DNA from: Clostridiales bacterium
GTDB taxonomy: Bacteria > Bacillota > Clostridia > Oscillospirales > Oscillospiraceae
Reading direction: 5' to 3'
Length of the DNA: 6,671 bases
NCBI GenBank assembly: GCA_021205375.1
Contig: JAJPXR010000251.1
Span: 1 to 6,671 of the forward strand
A program made the translations under genes and the position numbers. Shown piece after piece: positions 4,825-6,671 of the stretch (the stretch's first letter is position 1; the number at the start of each line of letters is the position of its first letter). Under the pieces are notes generated by a model. It searched no databases and was not told where the DNA came from. It saw nothing but the letters and a program-made list of their open reading frames with translations.

Positions 4825-4896
4825 CACAGGGAGACATGAAAGTGCCGCCTGACGACACAGGGAGACATGAAATGTCGGAAGTGCCCCTTGAGGGCA
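4825..4896 (+). repeat. Hairpin repeat cluster in the ATPase gene leader
   Basis: The same repeat kinds as at 4638-4717. CAGGGA + GACAT-GAA without its closing arm (4827-4840), TGCCG-CCTGA-CGACA (4843-4857, one mispair), CAGGGA + GACAT-GAA-ATGTC (4858-4876), and TGCCC-CTTGA-GGGCA (4882-4896). A 22-bp block is identical at 4677-4698 and 4875-4896. The last hairpin ends at the first base of the ATPase ribosome binding site (AAGGAGG, 4896-4902), so it could affect initiation. Confidence 0.8.
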
Positions 4897-4910
4897 AGGA
4901 GGAATCAAAC

Positions 4911-5675
4911 ATGTCATTGTTACAGGTCACAAACGTCAAAAAGGTCTACACCACCCGACTGGGCGGTCACAGCGTCGAGGCGCTGAAAAACGTCAGCTTC
5001 GAGTTGGAGGAGGGGGAATACGCCGCCATCATGGGCGAAAGCGGCTCCGGCAAGACCACTCTCCTGAACATCCTGGCCGCTCTGGACAGGCCCACCGGCG
5101 GCACCGTGCGGCTGGACGGCAGGGATTTGAGCAAGGTGAAGGAGTCCGCCATGGCGGAGTTCCGCCGGGACAACCTGGGCTTTGTCTTTCAGGAGTTCAA
5201 CCTGCTGGACACATTCACCCTGGAGGACAACATCTATCTCCCCCTGGTGCTGGCCGGAAAGTCCTACGGAGAGATGACAGCGCGTCTCAAACCCATCGCC
5301 CGGCTGCTGGGCATCACGGAGCTGCTGAAAAAATATCCCTACGAGGTCTCCGGTGGGCAGAAGCAGCGGGCGGCGGTGGCAAGAGCGCTGATCACCGCCC
5401 CCCGCATCCTGCTGGCGGACGAACCCACCGGCGCGCTGGACAGCCGGGCCACCGATGAGCTGCTGCGGCTCTTTTCCCAAATCAACGCCCAGGGGCAGAC
5501 GATTTTGATGGTGACCCACTCCGTCAAGGCAGCCAGCCACGCCAACCGGGTGCTGTTCATCAAGGATGGGGTGGTGTTCCACCAGCTCTACCGGGGCGAG
5601 CAGAGCAACGAGGAACTGTACCAGAAAATCTCCGACACGCTGACCATGCTGGCGAGGGGAGGGGGACTGGAATGA
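4911..5675 (+). CDS. ABC transporter ATPase, Bce-type
   Basis: A 254-residue cytoplasmic ATPase of the MacB/LolD-BceA kind, with all motifs intact. Walker A GESGSGKTT (42-50), Q-loop Q94 (FVFQEFNLL), signature VSGGQKQR (146-153), Walker B ILLADEPTGALD (166-177) and the H-loop H203 (MVTHS). Length matches BceA-type proteins. ATG 4911 is chosen because AAGGAGG (4896-4902) lies 8 bases upstream and homology begins at once. An in-frame ATG at 4836 would only translate the hairpin repeats. With the permease downstream it would drive resistance to cell-wall-active peptides such as bacitracin or lantibiotics. The actual substrate cannot be read from sequence. Its stop overlaps the permease start (ATGA, 5672-5675). 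Confidence 0.94.
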   Translation: MSLLQVTNVKKVYTTRLGGHSVEALKNVSFELEEGEYAAIMGESGSGKTTLLNILAALDRPTGGTVRLDGRDLSKVKESAMAEFRRDNLGFVFQEFNLLDTFTLEDNIYLPLVLAGKSYGEMTARLKPIARLLGITELLKKYPYEVSGGQKQRAAVARALITAPRILLADEPTGALDSRATDELLRLFSQINAQGQTILMVTHSVKAASHANRVLFIKDGVVFHQLYRGEQSNEELYQKISDTLTMLARGGGLE

Positions 5676-6226
5676 ACTTCGGCTTGTACCCCAGGCTGGC
5701 CCTGACCGGCATCCGCAAAAACCGCCAGCTCTATTTCCCCTACCTGTTGACCTGCGCTGGGATGATGTTCCTGTACTTCATTATGGCGTCTCTGGCGGCG
5801 TCCCCCATCGTGGCGGAGATCAATGGGGCTGCCACCACGCAGATTTTGCTGGATTTAGGGAAAAACGTGGTCGCCATTTTCGCTGCCATCTTTCTGTTCT
5901 ACACCAACTCCTTCCTCATGCGCAGGCGGCAGCGGGAATTTGGCCTCTACAACGTCCTGGGCATGAGCAAGGGCAACATCGCCTGCATTTTGCTCTGGGA
6001 GACGCTGTTCACCGCCGCTGTCGGCCTGCTGGGGGGAAGCCTTTCCGGCGTGGTGCTGTACAAGCTGGCGGAGCTGGCGCTGGTGCGCATCATGCAGGGA
6101 GATGTCACGTACTCCATCAACATCGTGTGGAGCGTCCTTCCCCAAACCGCGCTGCTCTTCGGCGGTATCTTCCTGCTGCTGTTCGTCGCTGCCCTGCTGC
6201 GGGTGCGGCTCACGTACCCCATCTAG
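5672..6226 (+). CDS. FtsX-like permease, Bce-type, N-terminal part ending at amber
   Basis: A 184-residue frame encoding the start of a BceB-type permease, which is normally about 620-670 residues with ten membrane helices. Four helices are visible (about 19-44, 62-82, 103-130, 155-178), with the FtsX-typical RRRQREFGLYNVLGMSKGNI stretch at about 84-103. Start ATG 5672 overlaps the ATPase stop and follows a GGGAGGGGG purine run, so the two genes are translationally coupled. The frame ends at TAG 6224-6226 in the middle of the motif usually reading LTNPI-x-LL. The next bases continue the same protein in the same frame. Unless the codon is read through or is a sequencing error, the transporter is broken. 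The product alone, with four helices, is unlikely to transport. Confidence 0.85.
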   Translation: MNFGLYPRLALTGIRKNRQLYFPYLLTCAGMMFLYFIMASLAASPIVAEINGAATTQILLDLGKNVVAIFAAIFLFYTNSFLMRRRQREFGLYNVLGMSKGNIACILLWETLFTAAVGLLGGSLSGVVLYKLAELALVRIMQGDVTYSINIVWSVLPQTALLFGGIFLLLFVAALLRVRLTYPI

Positions 6227-6671
6227 CTGCTGCACAGCGAGACGGTGGGGGAGAAGCCCCCCAAAGCCAACTGGCTGCTGGGACTGGCGGGGGTGGTCAT
6301 CCTGGGTGCAGGGTATTACTTCGCCGTCACCATCGAGGACCCTATGACGGTGCTGTTCGGCTTCTTCCTGGCCGTGGCGCTGGTGGTGGTGGGCACCTAC
6401 CTGATTTTTGTTGCCGGAAGCGTGGTTTTGTGCCGCATTTTGCAGAAAAACAAGCGCTATTACTACAAACCAAACCACTTTGTCTCCGTCTCCTCCATGG
6501 CCTACCGGATGAAGCGGAACGGGGCGGGCCTTGCCTCCATCTGCATTCTTGCCACCTCGGTGCTGGTGATTTTATCGGCGGGGGTCAGCCTGGTCGTGGG
6601 CATCAACGACGTGTTCCGCCAGCGCTATCCCACCGATTTTAGTCTGGAGATAGGGAGCTATAGCCAACTGA
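6227..6671 (+). pseudogene. Continuation of the interrupted permease, cut by window end
   Basis: In the frame of the upstream part and with no further stop, 148 codons continue after the TAG. They begin LLHSETVGEKPPKANW, which is the expected continuation of a BceB-type permease, then give three more membrane helices (about WLLGLAGVVILGAGYYFAV, a long one after TVLFGFFLAV, and ASICILATSVLVILSAG) and the start of the outer region (INDVFRQRYPTDFSLE). Sequence quality shows no decay beyond the single nonsense codon. An internal restart is possible at ATG 6344, with GAGG at 6335-6338. The 3' end lies outside. Confidence 0.75.

Noticed and set aside
4836..4910. Upstream in-frame start of the ATPase
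   Set aside because: It would translate the hairpin repeats. ATG 4911 has a near-perfect ribosome binding site and matches where the family begins.
5855..6478. Long leftward frame antisense to the permease
   Set aside because: It is a shadow of a GC-rich membrane protein gene and rich in Q, H and E without any recognisable domain.

Overview
The window looks like DNA from a Gram-positive anaerobe of the Clostridia (gut Oscillospiraceae/Ruminococcaceae type). This is inferred from strong GGAGG-type ribosome binding sites, tightly packed genes with ATGA overlaps, a GC-rich coding sequence, a DUF6291/DnaD-type replication protein and a Bce-type two-component/ABC cassette. No species can be named from the sequence alone. 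It has two halves joined at a partial tRNA gene.

Left half (1-2714): the end of an integrated mobile element. A four-gene operon reads rightward: a DUF6291 + DnaD-like protein (cut or with an unseen start at the left edge), two small membrane proteins, and a 325-residue protein with four membrane segments, a long coiled coil and a C-terminal helix-turn-helix. Directly after it lies an array of about 12 copies of CGTTCCA spaced 10-12 bp, close to one helical turn, then an intrinsic terminator. An AT-rich stretch follows, with three AAAGGGGTAAC repeats and a palindrome. It ends in the 3' part of a tRNA-Thr(GGU) gene (2670-2714), running from the anticodon loop to CCA, with no 5' half. That is the classic footprint of a tyrosine-recombinase element integrated into a tRNA gene, so I read 2670-2714 as the distal attachment site and what lies to its right as host DNA or a neighbouring element.

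Middle (2715-3065): no gene. It holds the presumed native terminator of the tRNA, a second hairpin, a third strong terminator and an extended -10 promoter.

Right half (3066-6671): a Bce-type antimicrobial-peptide sensing and detoxification module: OmpR-family response regulator, short two-TM intramembrane-sensing histidine kinase, ABC ATPase and FtsX-like permease. The regulator and kinase are 1 bp apart. The transporter has its own extended -10 promoter, preceded by half-sites CTTAC/GTAAG/GTAAG spaced 11 bp, a good candidate operator for the regulator. The permease is interrupted by an in-frame TAG at 6224-6226, and the same frame continues to encode typical permease sequence to the window end.

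A family of small hairpin repeats surrounds the transporter promoter. CAGGGA-led hairpins and TGCCS-CTTGA-SGGCA hairpins differ by paired, structure-preserving changes. They form the last 28 or so codons of the kinase and the leader of the ATPase gene up to its ribosome binding site. The signals I find most worth following are the membrane-anchored HTH protein with its phased array, the compensatory hairpin repeats, and the amber codon in the permease.
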